Positions 1 through 9,092 of a DNA stretch of 64,000 nucleotides are shown here, in pieces. Under the pieces are notes generated by a model. It worked only from the letters and a program-made list of their open reading frames with translations, was not told the origin of the DNA and made no database searches. Numbering within the stretch: position 1 is the first letter of the stretch; every line of letters begins with the position of its first letter. The position numbers were made by a program, and so were the translations under genes. Source of the stretch: Aliikangiella coralliicola (GTDB lineage: Bacteria > Pseudomonadota > Gammaproteobacteria > Enterobacterales > Kangiellaceae); assembly GCF_007004725.1 (NCBI RefSeq), contig NZ_ML660170.1:124001-188000 (forward strand). Reading direction: 5' to 3'.

Positions 1-560
1 AATTTAGAAAGCTGCAGGAAAATATGAGTAAACTGCTTAATATTTTTACCTTCAAGTCCCATCTTGAACGCTAAATCACGACCTTGATAAGGTTGCGCAC
101 CAACCAATGGGTCAATAATGGCTTTGTGAATCTTTTCAGGAGTTTCTTCAGCTACTTTTTCGATTTCTACACCACCTTCGGTAGAAGCCATAAAAACTAC
201 TTTGCGGCTAGAACGATCAACTACAGCACCGAGGTAAAGTTCTTGTGCGATATCGGTACAATCTTCAACCAGAATTTTAGTGACCGGTTGACCATTAGCG
301 TCTGTTTGATAAGTAACCAGGTTTTTACCTAACCACTGTTTTGCAAACTCTTTAACATCTTCCTTGTTGTCGACCAGTTTTACACCGCCTGCTTTACCAC
401 GACCGCCGGCATGCACCTGTGCTTTAACGACCCATTTATCGCCGCCAATTTGACCAGCCGCTTCAAAAGCCGCTTTCGGAGAATCAACTGCGATTCCATT
501 AGAAACAGGTAAACCGTATTCTTTGAATAACTGTTTACCCTGATACTCGTGTAAGTTCAT
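1..560 (-). CDS. sucC: Succinyl-CoA synthetase beta subunit, partial
   Basis: The reading frame runs leftward from an ATG at 558-560 and leaves the window at base 1, so only the N-terminal part (about 186 residues) is present. It opens with [12 protein letters not shown] and contains [16 protein letters not shown], the ATP-grasp nucleotide-binding stretch of the ADP/GDP-forming succinyl-CoA ligase beta chain. The enzyme makes succinate and ATP/GTP from succinyl-CoA in the cytosolic TCA cycle, with SucD as alpha subunit, presumably just beyond the left edge. It has its own promoter and a leader of about 170 nt, so it is probably not just the tail of the sdh operon. sucA and sucB, which usually lie between sdhB and sucC in gammaproteobacteria, are absent here. 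Confidence 0.95.
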   Translation of the reverse strand, partial: MNLHEYQGKQLFKEYGLPVSNGIAVDSPKAAFEAAGQIGGDKWVVKAQVHAGGRGKAGGVKLVDNKEDVKEFAKQWLGKNLVTYQTDANGQPVTKILVEDCTDIAQELYLGAVVDRSSRKVVFMASTEGGVEIEKVAEETPEKIHKAIIDPLVGAQPYQGRDLAFKMGLEGKNIKQFTHIFLQLSK

Positions 561-736
561 GATTTACTTTCCACTTTTGGTTGAAATTAAAGAGTTCTCA
601 AAAATAATTTTATTAAGGAATTGATCGGTTGAGTTTTTATCGATTAGCGACTTCAATTAACTTTTTTCGATTAAGACTAATACCAAGCCATCTAAGGTCT
701 TTATCAAGTCTATCAATCACCTTAAAATTTGCGCGT

Positions 737-765
737 ATTATAGTGGCTTACGCGCCAATTGACCA
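737..765 (-). promoter_or_regulatory. Sigma70-type promoter for sucC
   Basis: Read on the minus strand, TGGTCA (760-765) and a perfect TATAAT (737-742) are separated by 17 nt. The bases just after the -10 are ACGCGCA, a GC-rich discriminator of the type associated with stringent control. The predicted start near 730 gives sucC a leader of about 170 nt. The same TATAATACGCGCA block lies upstream of the fumarase gene. Confidence 0.6.
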
Positions 766-1027
766 CCGCTTTGATCAATGTTTATAGACCGGATCTGACT
801 AAGTTAAACCAATGATTTAAATGAACTTAGATCAACCACCACCTAAACTAAATTTAATGCCCCGCCAACTCCCAAACAAGCTGACGATTTCAGCCAGTCG
901 TACGCGGTATACGCAACAATTAGCATTCAAATAATTCTACTTACTAGATAATAGACTATTTAGCCTAAATGCGGGGTAAAATTAGCGATGAGAAAACAGC
1001 AGAAATGCCTATTAGATAAGTCATTTT

Positions 1028-1063
1028 GCGGGCTAACCATAATTGTAAAAATGGTTAGCCCGC
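1028..1063 (-). terminator. Perfect 13-bp stem-loop after sdhB
   Basis: GCGGGCTAACCAT at 1028-1040 pairs exactly with 1051-1063 around a 10-nt loop, starting 12 nt after the sdhB stop. Neither strand has a U-tract after the stem (the minus strand continues AAAATGA). It is either an atypical terminator or an mRNA 3'-end stabiliser and processing structure for sdhCDAB. Confidence 0.5.
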
Positions 1064-1075
1064 CAAAGGAGTCGA

Positions 1076-1783
1076 TTACAAACCTTGTTGCAACATCATT
1101 GAGCGAATGTGACCGATAGCCCGAGTTGGGTTTAACCCTTTTGGACAAACATCAACACAATTCATAATGCCACGGCAGCGGAAAAGGCTGTAAGCGTCGT
1201 CTAAATCTGCTAGACGCGAGCTCGTTTCCGTATCACGACTGTCAATTAAAAAGCGGTAAGCTTGCAGCAAACCAGACGGTCCAACGAACTTGTCCGGGTT
1301 CCACCAGAATGAAGGACATGCGGTGCTACAGCATGCACACAAGATACATTCGTACAATCCATCAAGCTTGGCTCTGTCTTCCGGCGACTGTAAATGTTCG
1401 CGTGCTGGCGGCTCGTCATTGTTAATCAAATAAGGGCGTATTTTTTCGTATTGACGATAAAACTGCGCCATATCAACAACCAGGTCGCGAATAACAGGTA
1501 ATCCTGGCAGTGGTCTCACAATCACTTTTTTACCTTTTAGCGCGCTGACAGGCGTAATACAGGCCAAGCCATTCTTTCCATTAATATTGAGTCCGTCTGA
1601 ACCACAAACCCCTTCGCGACAGCTACGGCGAAAAGCTAATGTTGGATCTTGCTCTTTCAGCGCAATTAGAGCGTCGAGCAACATCATATCTGAACCGGCC
1701 TCAATCTCAAGCTCGTAGTCTTGCATACGTGGCTTTTTGTCTGTTTCCGGGTTATAGCGATAAATCGAAAATTGCATAGTCAT
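1076..1783 (-). CDS. sdhB: Succinate dehydrogenase iron-sulfur subunit
   Basis: The 235-residue product has the normal SdhB length. Near residue 55 is CREGVCGSDG, which with a downstream Cys binds the [2Fe-2S] cluster. Later come CILCACCSTACPSFWW and CRGIMNCVDVCPKGLNP, which supply the Cys ligands of the [4Fe-4S] and [3Fe-4S] clusters. It passes electrons from SdhA FAD to ubiquinone at the inner membrane as part of complex II. It is last in sdhC-D-A-B, 12 nt downstream of sdhA, and is followed by a stem-loop. The ATG at 1781-1783 fits the family N-terminus. Confidence 0.97.
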   Translation of the reverse strand: MTMQFSIYRYNPETDKKPRMQDYELEIEAGSDMMLLDALIALKEQDPTLAFRRSCREGVCGSDGLNINGKNGLACITPVSALKGKKVIVRPLPGLPVIRDLVVDMAQFYRQYEKIRPYLINNDEPPAREHLQSPEDRAKLDGLYECILCACCSTACPSFWWNPDKFVGPSGLLQAYRFLIDSRDTETSSRLADLDDAYSLFRCRGIMNCVDVCPKGLNPTRAIGHIRSMMLQQGL

Positions 1784-1795
1784 CTCTCACTTGCA

Positions 1796-3559
1796 CTAAT
1801 AAGTTCTAGCTTTAGGCGGGAAAGCCTCGACAGTAACCGGTGACATATTCACCGGACGCTTATCCATTTCATGAGTCTCTGGATAATACAAACTATGGGT
1901 TAACCAGTTCTCATCATCACGGTCTGGAAAATCTTCGCGGCTGTGTGCACCACGGCTTTCCTCACGGAAATTGGCTGCTTTAGCAGTTGCACGGGCTGTA
2001 GCCATCAGATTATCAAGCTCAAGACACTCCACTCGCAAAGTGTTAAATGCTTTAGATTTATCGGCAAGCGCAGCAGATTTTAGTTTTTCGGCGGCAGCTT
2101 CTAATGCAACCATACCTTTTTCCATCAATTCACCGGTTCGGAAAACGCCGAAGTGATTTTGCATGATTTGCTGCATTTCTTTGCGAATTTCTACAGGATC
2201 TTCACCTTTTTCACTCGCTTCCCATCGATTATATCGGCTCATCGCAGTGTCGACATTTTCGTCGGTATATTCACTCTGAGGCATTCCTTCCGCAAGTGCT
2301 TCTTCAAGATGCATACCTGCCGCTCTACCGAATACAACCAAATCAAGCAAAGAGTTACCGCCAAGTCGATTAGCACCGTGAACCGATACACAGGCAATTT
2401 CACCAACGGCATATAGACCGTCAACAATATATTCTTTCTGACCAGCTTTTTTACCGATAACCTGACCATATTTATTGGTTGGCAGACCGCCCATCATATA
2501 GTGACAAGTCGGAACAACGGGGATCGGCACTTCAATTGGATCGGCATGGGCAAAGGTGCGTGATAATTCTAATATGCCAGGCAATTTAGAATTCAGCGTG
2601 TCTGCTCCCAGATGATCCAGCTTCAGCATGACGTGATCACCGTTTGGTCCGCAACCACGTCCTTCAAGGATTTCTTTGGTCATCGAACGCGCCACAACAT
2701 CACGGCTGGCCAAATCTTTCGCATTTGGCGCATAACGCTCCATAAAGCGCTCGCCATCTTTATTGATCAAGTAACCACCTTCACCACGGCAGCCTTCAGT
2801 GACCAATACACCTGCGCCCGCAATTCCGGTTGGGTGGAATTGCCACATTTCGATATCTTGAACTGGAATACCTGCTCTCAACGCCATTCCAACACCGTCA
2901 CCCGTATTAATGAGTGCATTAGTTGTGGATGCATAAATTCTTCCTGAGCCGCCGGTTGCAAAAACCGTAACTCGAGTTTTAAACAAAGCGACTTCCCCAG
3001 TTTCAATGGACATGGCGAAAACACCACAACATTGACCAGAATCGTTCATTAACAAGTCGATTGCGAACCACTCATTAAAAAATTGAGTTTTAGCCGCCAA
3101 GTTTTGCTGATACAGCGTATGTAATAGCGCGTGGCCGGTTCTATCAGCTGCTGCGGCAGTACGTGCAGCCTGCTCGCCCCCAAAGTTCAGCGATTGGCCA
3201 CCAAATGGTCTTTGATAAATTTTGCCATTTTCTAAACGAGAAAATGGTAAGCCCATATGATCCAGCTCTAAAACTGCATCTGGACCATTTTGGCACATGT
3301 ATTCGATCGCATCCTGATCACCGATATAGTCAGACCCTTTAACGGTGTCAAACATATGCCAGCGCCAATCGTCTTCGTGAGAATTCCCCAAAGCCACAGT
3401 AATACCACCCTGCGCAGAAACAGTGTGAGAACGCGTTGGAAAAACTTTCGATATTAATGCTACTTTCTGACCGGATTTAGCCAATTGCAATGAAGCGCGC
3501 ATTCCGGCACCACCGCCCCCGACAATTACCGCATCAAAGGTATAAACTGGTACGCCCAT
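1796..3559 (-). CDS. sdhA: Succinate dehydrogenase flavoprotein subunit
   Basis: I start the gene at the ATG at 3557-3559, which overlaps the sdhD stop (TAATG) and gives [19 protein letters not shown], the dinucleotide-binding fold at the right distance from the N-terminus. The longer upstream reading (to 3607) lies inside sdhD. The 587-residue product carries the FAD-attachment region [10 protein letters not shown], the QFHPTG motif and a C-terminal [14 protein letters not shown] block typical of SdhA. It oxidises succinate to fumarate in complex II on the cytoplasmic face of the inner membrane. Confidence 0.97.
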   Translation of the reverse strand: MGVPVYTFDAVIVGGGGAGMRASLQLAKSGQKVALISKVFPTRSHTVSAQGGITVALGNSHEDDWRWHMFDTVKGSDYIGDQDAIEYMCQNGPDAVLELDHMGLPFSRLENGKIYQRPFGGQSLNFGGEQAARTAAAADRTGHALLHTLYQQNLAAKTQFFNEWFAIDLLMNDSGQCCGVFAMSIETGEVALFKTRVTVFATGGSGRIYASTTNALINTGDGVGMALRAGIPVQDIEMWQFHPTGIAGAGVLVTEGCRGEGGYLINKDGERFMERYAPNAKDLASRDVVARSMTKEILEGRGCGPNGDHVMLKLDHLGADTLNSKLPGILELSRTFAHADPIEVPIPVVPTCHYMMGGLPTNKYGQVIGKKAGQKEYIVDGLYAVGEIACVSVHGANRLGGNSLLDLVVFGRAAGMHLEEALAEGMPQSEYTDENVDTAMSRYNRWEASEKGEDPVEIRKEMQQIMQNHFGVFRTGELMEKGMVALEAAAEKLKSAALADKSKAFNTLRVECLELDNLMATARATAKAANFREESRGAHSREDFPDRDDENWLTHSLYYPETHEMDKRPVNMSPVTVEAFPPKARTY

Positions 3560-3906
3560 TACACACTCCAGAAGATTTGAGCGCCCCAAATAAGAAACGC
3601 GAAACAAGCTAAAATAACCAGAACCTGAAATACCATTCGAATTCCGGTCGGTTTAATATAATCCGTAGATACTATCCACATGCCGATCCAGGCATGGAAA
3701 CATAGCGAAGCAAGCGCTAATAATGAAAAGATCTTAAACCAGAGTTTGCCAAAAAGACCCTGCCATACGATAAATTCGAGGCTTTCAGCAGAAAAGACAA
3801 ATGCAGCCAGGTAGATCACATAAGCCGCTAAAACAACTGCGGTGACTCGCTGAATAACCCAGTCGTGTAAACCGCTACGACCAAAACTCGTTGCTGAAGT
3901 TACCAT
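3559..3906 (-). CDS. sdhD: Succinate dehydrogenase membrane anchor subunit D
   Basis: This is a 115-residue membrane protein with three hydrophobic segments, opening [20 protein letters not shown]. The R-x-T stretch and the central [13 protein letters not shown] helix with its His (haem b ligand region) fit SdhD. The ATG at 3904-3906 has AGGAG seven nt upstream and overlaps the 3' end of sdhC by 7 nt, so the two are translationally coupled. A GTG six bases further upstream would place the ribosome site inside the gene and is less likely. With SdhC it anchors SdhAB and forms the quinone site. Confidence 0.93.
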   Translation of the reverse strand: MVTSATSFGRSGLHDWVIQRVTAVVLAAYVIYLAAFVFSAESLEFIVWQGLFGKLWFKIFSLLALASLCFHAWIGMWIVSTDYIKPTGIRMVFQVLVILACFAFLIWGAQIFWSV

Positions 3907-4271
3907 ATCCACACTCCTATACCGACAGCTGTTAACACGCCAAGCGCTATGACCGCATTAGCCCCGAATCTACCGCCTTGTAACGTCTCGCCGATTCCCG
4001 CGTCCATTAAGAGGTGTCTGACGCCAGCAATAATGTGATAGGCGAGCATGGACAAGATAGCCCAGGTGATAAATTTAGCAATGCCGCTTGATAACACGGA
4101 TTTTACTTCCGCAAAACCGCCAGGCGTTAAGCTTGACTGGAGTGCCCACAGGCACAGCGGAACAGAAAGGAATAAGATTACACCGCTTATTCGGTGGAGT
4201 ATCGATGAAATCGAAGTCACTGGAAACCGGAAGGCTGCCAGATTAAGATTTACAGGTCTATTTTTGTTCAC
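3900..4271 (-). CDS. sdhC: Succinate dehydrogenase cytochrome b556 subunit
   Basis: First gene of sdhCDAB. The mature-looking N-terminus is NKNRPVNLNLAAFRFPVTSI followed by SILHRISGV, the hallmark of SdhC, with the conserved Ser and Arg of the quinone site. The helix with AYHIIAGVRHLLMD carries the haem-ligand His. I chose the GTG at 4269-4271, which places NKNRPVNL at the N-terminus as in other gammaproteobacterial SdhC proteins and has GAGAAG upstream. An in-frame TTG at 4287-4289 would add six residues and lacks a ribosome site. Three membrane segments are visible. Confidence 0.92.
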   Translation of the reverse strand: MNKNRPVNLNLAAFRFPVTSISSILHRISGVILFLSVPLCLWALQSSLTPGGFAEVKSVLSSGIAKFITWAILSMLAYHIIAGVRHLLMDAGIGETLQGGRFGANAVIALGVLTAVGIGVWIW

Positions 4272-4393
4272 GGTATCGATTCTTCTCAATTATTAGGAGT
4301 AGAGATAAGTTGTAATTTTAAGCAGAAAAGCCAACTTCTGCTAAACTTTTATGTACTTTTGTTCTAATTCAGGCAAGCGCCCGCGGCGAGCGA

Positions 4394-4422
4394 ATTATAT
4401 AAGCGCAGGCCAGTGAATACAA
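4394..4422 (-). promoter_or_regulatory. Probable sdhCDAB promoter
   Basis: On the minus strand TTGTAT (4417-4422) precedes a perfect TATAAT (4394-4399) by 17 nt. The discriminator continues TCGCTCGCC. It lies about 120 nt upstream of sdhC in the sdhC-gltA divergent region. The -35 match is only partial. Confidence 0.5.
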
Positions 4423-4512
4423 ATGATTATCTGATTTAACGATACTCAGCTTGATGTTAGTCAAAACTGGTTAATAATTGTTCTACTCAAACAAATATCT
4501 CGACAATTGTAA

Positions 4513-4540
4513 TTGACAAAACTCATTCTCGCTTTATAGT
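4513..4540 (+). promoter_or_regulatory. gltA promoter
   Basis: TTGACA (4513-4518) and TATAGT (4535-4540) are 16 nt apart, followed by AGCGCGC, a GC-rich discriminator. The leader to the gltA start is about 95 nt. It is divergent from the sdh promoter. Confidence 0.65.
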
Positions 4541-4643
4541 AGCGCGCTCTAACAAAAATAATTAATACAACACGAAAATGCGACCATTTGTTGATAAGTC
4601 GCCGTAAAATACAGGCAAATTGAAAATACAGGAGCTAACAATT

Positions 4644-5933
4644 ATGACGGATAAGTCCGCCAAACTCACTTTACCGGATGGAAAAGAACTCGACCTGCCG
4701 ATGTATTCTCCCAGCGAAGGTAACGATGTCATCGATGTTTCGAGCCTCGTTAAAAATGGGGTATTCACTTATGACCCCGGTTTCATGTCTACCGCATCCT
4801 GTGAATCTAAAATAACTTATATTGATGGTGGCAAGGGAGTATTACTCTATCGTGGTTACCCGATTGACCAACTCGCTGAAAAATGTGACTTCATGGAAGT
4901 CTCTTACCTACTGCTTAATGGCGAGCTTCCCGGCGTCGCAGAAAAAGCAGCATTCGTTGATAGAATTAACAATCACACCATGGTTCACGAACAACTCGCA
5001 ATGTTTTTCCGTGGCTTTCGTCGTGATGCTCACCCGATGGCAATTATGGTCGGTGTGGTCGGTGCACTTTCTGCTTTTTACCATGACTCGTTGGATATCA
5101 ATGATCCTGAACACCGAGAAAAAAGCGCGTTCAGATTGATTGCTAAGGTTCCAACAATTGCAGCCATGTGTTACCGCTATTCAAAAGGCCACCCTTTCGT
5201 TTACCCACGTAACGAAATGTCTTATGCCGAAAACTTCCTTAACCAAATGTTCAGCATGCCATCGCACGATGGAAAGCCTGATCCGGTTCTGGTCAAAGCA
5301 ATGGATCGAATTTTTACCCTTCACGCAGATCACGAGCAAAATTGTTCTACGTCTACAGTAAGATTGGCAGGCTCTTCCGGCGCTAATCCTTTCGCCTGTA
5401 TAGCTGCAGGTATCGCTTCATTGTGGGGACCAGCCCATGGTGGTGCAAACGAAGCTTGTTTGAATATGCTGAACGAAATTGGCGACGTTAGCCGAATTCC
5501 AGAATTCATCGCCAGAGCTAAAGATAAAAGTGATCCATTCCGTCTGATGGGATTTGGTCATCGCGTTTATAAAAACTTCGACCCTCGCGCGAAAGTAATG
5601 CGTGAAAGTGCTCACGAAGTATTAGCAGCAACCGGCAAAGATAGCGATCCTATTTTAAAGGTAGCCATGGAGCTCGAAAAAATTGCATTAGAAGACGAGT
5701 ATTTCGTTGAGAAGAAGTTATATCCCAATGTTGATTTTTACTCAGGTATTATTTTGCAGGCTATCGGCATTCCAACGAATATGTTTACTGTTATTTTTGC
5801 ACTGGCAAGAACAGTCGGTTGGGTATCTCAATGGGGTGAAATGATTGCAGAACCTACGCAAAAAATAGGTCGACCTCGACAATTGTACACTGGTGAATCT
5901 AGTCGAGATGTGCAACCTATCGAGCAGCGATAA
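4644..5933 (+). CDS. gltA: Citrate synthase, hexameric (type II)
   Basis: It condenses oxaloacetate and acetyl-CoA to citrate at entry to the TCA cycle. I start at the ATG at 4644 ([19 protein letters not shown]), which has AGGAG nine nt upstream. An ATG at 4620 has no ribosome site. The 429-residue product has the catalytic His in [12 protein letters not shown], the His in [16 protein letters not shown] and the DFYSG segment with the catalytic Asp region. The N-terminal beta domain is present, as in NADH-sensitive gammaproteobacterial GltA. It is divergent from sdhCDAB and ends in a strong bidirectional terminator. Confidence 0.97.
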   Translation: MTDKSAKLTLPDGKELDLPMYSPSEGNDVIDVSSLVKNGVFTYDPGFMSTASCESKITYIDGGKGVLLYRGYPIDQLAEKCDFMEVSYLLLNGELPGVAEKAAFVDRINNHTMVHEQLAMFFRGFRRDAHPMAIMVGVVGALSAFYHDSLDINDPEHREKSAFRLIAKVPTIAAMCYRYSKGHPFVYPRNEMSYAENFLNQMFSMPSHDGKPDPVLVKAMDRIFTLHADHEQNCSTSTVRLAGSSGANPFACIAAGIASLWGPAHGGANEACLNMLNEIGDVSRIPEFIARAKDKSDPFRLMGFGHRVYKNFDPRAKVMRESAHEVLAATGKDSDPILKVAMELEKIALEDEYFVEKKLYPNVDFYSGIILQAIGIPTNMFTVIFALARTVGWVSQWGEMIAEPTQKIGRPRQLYTGESSRDVQPIEQR

Positions 5934-6008
5934 AATCGTGACAGAAGCAATTTGCAGAAGCAATGTTGCGGACGTCATGAACTAAAACTTTTATTGCAGA
6001 TTGATATG

Positions 6009-6041
6009 AAAAAAAGGCTCCATACGGAGCCTTTTTTCTTT
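6009..6041. terminator. Bidirectional rho-independent terminator
   Basis: GGCTCC (6016-6021), loop ATAC and GGAGCC (6026-6031) are flanked by A7 on the left and T6 on the right. It therefore works for gltA on the plus strand and for the ATPase gene ending at 6070 on the minus strand. Confidence 0.9.
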
Positions 6042-6069
6042 TTAACTTATTAGAAAATTAGCGTACCTT

Positions 6070-7080
6070 CTAGTCCTCATCAAAGTTGAGAGAAATTTGT
6101 ACTATTTTTCGCATAAACTCTCTTTCTTTGCGGAATTGCTTTTTCAAATCCTGTATTTCTCTTTCGAGTTGATGAACTTTAACTTCTACTACCGAAGCAT
6201 CTTCCGACAATGTTGGTTCCCGCACCAGGGGCGTCATCGATTTTGCTGCAGCTTCTTTTCCAGCGTCATTTTCTTCGGTAATTTCGCTGGTTACGACTTT
6301 AACAATCTCACCATCAATACGCGATTTTTCTTCTAAGAATCCGTATAGCAATAGGCGGTCACAGGTGGTATTAATTTTTCGTGGAACGCCTTCGGAGAAC
6401 TCATAGATCAGTTGAAAAGACTCTGCCGTAAAACCGGGAGAATCCTCCCAGCCAACTTTTTTCAATCTGTGCTCAATGTACGCCTGAGTTTCTTCGACGT
6501 CGAGGTGAGCCAGGTGATAAGACGCTGTCACCCTTTGACGAACTTGTTCTAATGAAGGATCTCTAAGATGCTCTCTAAATTCAGATTGTCCCAACAGGAA
6601 AATCTGCAATAAGGTCTTGCCATCGTAGTATAAGTTCGACAGCATGCGTAACTCTTCGATGGTTTCAAAAGGCAAGTTTTGAGCCTCATCAACCACCAAC
6701 ATGCAACGCTTACCTTCGCGGCTTCTGGCAATAAAAAAGTTTTCGAGATTTTTTAACAGCGATGATTTTTCATTGTCTTTGTGAGCCAGGCCAAATGTCG
6801 CTGCGACCATTCTTAAAATATCGGTAGAATCTAATTGCGTGTTGATCAATTCCGCGGCGACAACGTCATCCTTACCTTCAAGAGAGCCAAACAGCGTTCT
6901 CACCAGTGTACTTTTACCGGTACCGACATCGCCGGTTACGACAATAAATCCTTCTCCCTGTGACAAACCATATTTTAAATAGGCCAACGCTCTTTTATGG
7001 GTGCTACTTCCAAAAAAGAAAAACGGATCGGGCGCTAGCTGAAACGGTTTTCCGGTCAATTTATAATAAGATTCGTACAT
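6070..7080 (-). CDS. XrtA/PEP-CTERM-type AAA ATPase (ExeA-like)
   Basis: This 336-residue protein opens MYESYYKLTGKPFQLAPDP, the signature start of ATPases found in PEP-CTERM/exosortase exopolysaccharide loci, related to ExeA/GspA. Walker A is GDVGTGKS at residues 50-57 and Walker B is VVDEAQN near 129-135. A winged-helix-like C-terminal region and a charged predicted coiled coil (about residues 305-328) follow. The ATG has AAGGG upstream. It lies 63 nt downstream of the sugar transferase gene and is probably cotranscribed with it. The exact role in polysaccharide export or assembly is not established for this family. No exosortase or PEP-CTERM protein is visible in the window. Confidence 0.85.
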   Translation of the reverse strand: MYESYYKLTGKPFQLAPDPFFFFGSSTHKRALAYLKYGLSQGEGFIVVTGDVGTGKSTLVRTLFGSLEGKDDVVAAELINTQLDSTDILRMVAATFGLAHKDNEKSSLLKNLENFFIARSREGKRCMLVVDEAQNLPFETIEELRMLSNLYYDGKTLLQIFLLGQSEFREHLRDPSLEQVRQRVTASYHLAHLDVEETQAYIEHRLKKVGWEDSPGFTAESFQLIYEFSEGVPRKINTTCDRLLLYGFLEEKSRIDGEIVKVVTSEITEENDAGKEAAAKSMTPLVREPTLSEDASVVEVKVHQLEREIQDLKKQFRKEREFMRKIVQISLNFDED

Positions 7081-7143
7081 TCGATACCCTTGTTTAAATA
7101 AAATTCTCTAAATAACACCCTTCGGCTTCTAGATTGACTAGCG

Positions 7144-8535
7144 CTAACGTGCACCCTTTTGCCACAGTATGACCTGTGCAGTTTGCGCTAAAATGGCCAA
7201 ATCCAGGAATACACTATAATTTTTTATATAATACAGATCATACTGAAGCTTTTCTTTGGCATCTTTTTCATCATCACCATAAGGATAACAGACCTGAGCC
7301 CAACCGGTAATACCGGGCTTAACCCGATGGCGCATGCGATAGTAAGGAATATTTTCTGCCAGTTTTTCGACAAACTCCGGTCTTTCTGGTCGTGGACCGA
7401 CAAAACTCATATCCCCTTTTAATACATTCCATAACTGTGGTAATTCATCGAGGCGGGTTTTACGCATGACATTACCCACTTTGGTTACGCGAGCATCGTT
7501 CTTAGATGCCCACTGTGCGCCTTGCTGCTCAGCGTCAACAACCATACTGCGAAATTTATGGATGACGAAGTTTTCTTCGTCCTGCCCCACTCTAACCTGA
7601 CTGTAAAATACCGGCTCATTCCAACCTGACTCTTTCTTAATCAAGAAAATAAGAATTGGGTATATCGGAACTGTGATTAACAACATCAATAAACTTAAAC
7701 ATATATCGACAAATCGCTTAACGACAATACGCGTGTAATCCTGGTTAAATCCTTCAATAAAGATAAATCGACTGGGATGCAGCGTGTCAATTTGCAGACG
7801 TCCAGATCGTTTCTCAAAAAAATCACTAATCTCAGTTACCTGAATGCCTTTCATTTTACAGCCGATGATCTCATCCACAGGATAATTTTTACGCTGTTCG
7901 TCAACCGCCACAATGAGCTCGTCAATCCCATAATCGGTGACTAATTTACTTAACGGTTGCTCAGACCGAATAATTTTCTCTTCCTCGACTTCATCCTGAT
8001 CACCTCTTAAGTGGAAAAAGCCCACCAAGGTAATCCCACGCCAATCGCTGCGACGTTTGAGCTGTTGGAGCTGACGTGCCATCGCGCCGGTACCAATCAC
8101 CAGCACTCTGGATGTCATCAATTTGGTATCGATTAACGATGAGTATAGGTAGCGAACCCCAATGAGTCCGAAAAATGCGATAACTAGAGATAAAACAAAG
8201 GCTCCACGGCCGACAAACCAACTGGGAGACAAGTAATAAAGGGCAACCAGGGCAAAAAATGCGAGAAACATTCCAACCACAAGTTTGACAATAATTTGGC
8301 CAAAACCCTCTCGCATACTCCTCGAGTAAAGGCCGACCGCAACCATTGATAAAAATACAGATACTGAAAACACCGCCGCTTTTAAATGCAACAGTTCTTC
8401 GAACTCAGGTGTGATTGAATCATTAGAAAAACGTAAACCGACCCCGCTATAAAATGCGGTGAGCACGGCAACAAACTCAAAAAATGCCAGTATGGTCAAA
8501 CTTCTTGGTATGTAATGACCGAATATACGACTCAT
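7144..8535 (-). CDS. Exopolysaccharide sugar transferase, PEP-CTERM-associated
   Basis: This 463-residue polyisoprenyl-phosphate hexose-1-phosphate transferase would start repeat-unit assembly by moving a sugar-1-phosphate onto undecaprenyl phosphate at the inner membrane. Several N-terminal membrane helices come first, then a nucleotide-binding-like middle with RVLVIGTGAMARQL, another membrane helix near residue 285, and the catalytic domain with HKFRSMVVDAE, DELPQLWNVLKGDMS and FVGPRPERPEF. The C-terminus YDLYYIKNYSVFLDLAIL closely fits the subfamily from exosortase loci. I start at the ATG at 8533-8535, which has AAGGAA seven nt upstream. A TTG 33 bases upstream contains that ribosome site inside the gene. 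Confidence 0.88.
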   Translation of the reverse strand: MSRIFGHYIPRSLTILAFFEFVAVLTAFYSGVGLRFSNDSITPEFEELLHLKAAVFSVSVFLSMVAVGLYSRSMREGFGQIIVKLVVGMFLAFFALVALYYLSPSWFVGRGAFVLSLVIAFFGLIGVRYLYSSLIDTKLMTSRVLVIGTGAMARQLQQLKRRSDWRGITLVGFFHLRGDQDEVEEEKIIRSEQPLSKLVTDYGIDELIVAVDEQRKNYPVDEIIGCKMKGIQVTEISDFFEKRSGRLQIDTLHPSRFIFIEGFNQDYTRIVVKRFVDICLSLLMLLITVPIYPILIFLIKKESGWNEPVFYSQVRVGQDEENFVIHKFRSMVVDAEQQGAQWASKNDARVTKVGNVMRKTRLDELPQLWNVLKGDMSFVGPRPERPEFVEKLAENIPYYRMRHRVKPGITGWAQVCYPYGDDEKDAKEKLQYDLYYIKNYSVFLDLAILAQTAQVILWQKGAR

Positions 8536-9092
8536 TAATGACTTCCTTGATAGTTCCTTATCAATCAATCTCTATTTGTCGCTTAAGCCTTGTCTGTCAG
8601 CCTCAGCTAATAAAGAGATCCGTAGTTTAGTAGCTCAATTTTTATCTATGTTAATAATCACCTTGAGATGATTATCGACTACTTTTTAATGACTATTTGC
8701 AGTATTTTCGATTAACGACCGGGATAAATACTTATTTAACTGGTAAATCTGGCAACCAACTATTATTTGGTCTTATAAATAACGATTAGCTAGTTATTTT
8801 GTCGCCAACCACTTTTGCGAATTCGCGACTAATTGTAGCTTATTTTTTCTGTATACAATTATTGAGATTCGGGATTATACTTGAGTTGAATTTTAAATTC
8901 ATGCTAAATCCATCGCAAAAACAAAGATTTAAACGGTATATTTTGCCCACATGCTCAATTTATTTTTTTCCTGAACATAATTTAGACTAATCTGCTTTTC
9001 TTAACCAGTCATAATAATAGCTCGCTAGTTGGTAATGATAATTAGTGGTAATATTCAACAGATAACTAACCCAAAAGGATTCTGAAAATAAC
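8536..9092. other. AT-rich intergenic region, no gene seen
   Basis: This gap of about 560 bp between divergent genes is strikingly AT-rich. It must hold the promoters for the exopolysaccharide pair (minus) and the tryptophan dioxygenase (plus). I could not identify a confident -35/-10 pair or an RNA gene. The only open frame, at 8799-8990, begins with TTG, has no ribosome site and reads as low-complexity sequence. Confidence 0.5.

Noticed and set aside
960-1148. 62-codon minus-strand frame overlapping the sdhB end
   Set aside because: It overlaps the sdhB 3' end and hairpin, has no ribosome site and reads like a frame shadow.
3560-3607. Upstream extension of sdhA
   Set aside because: It lies inside sdhD. 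The ATG at 3557-3559 with the TAATG overlap is better.
8799-8990. 63-codon plus-strand frame in the AT-rich gap
   Set aside because: TTG start, no ribosome site, low-complexity composition.
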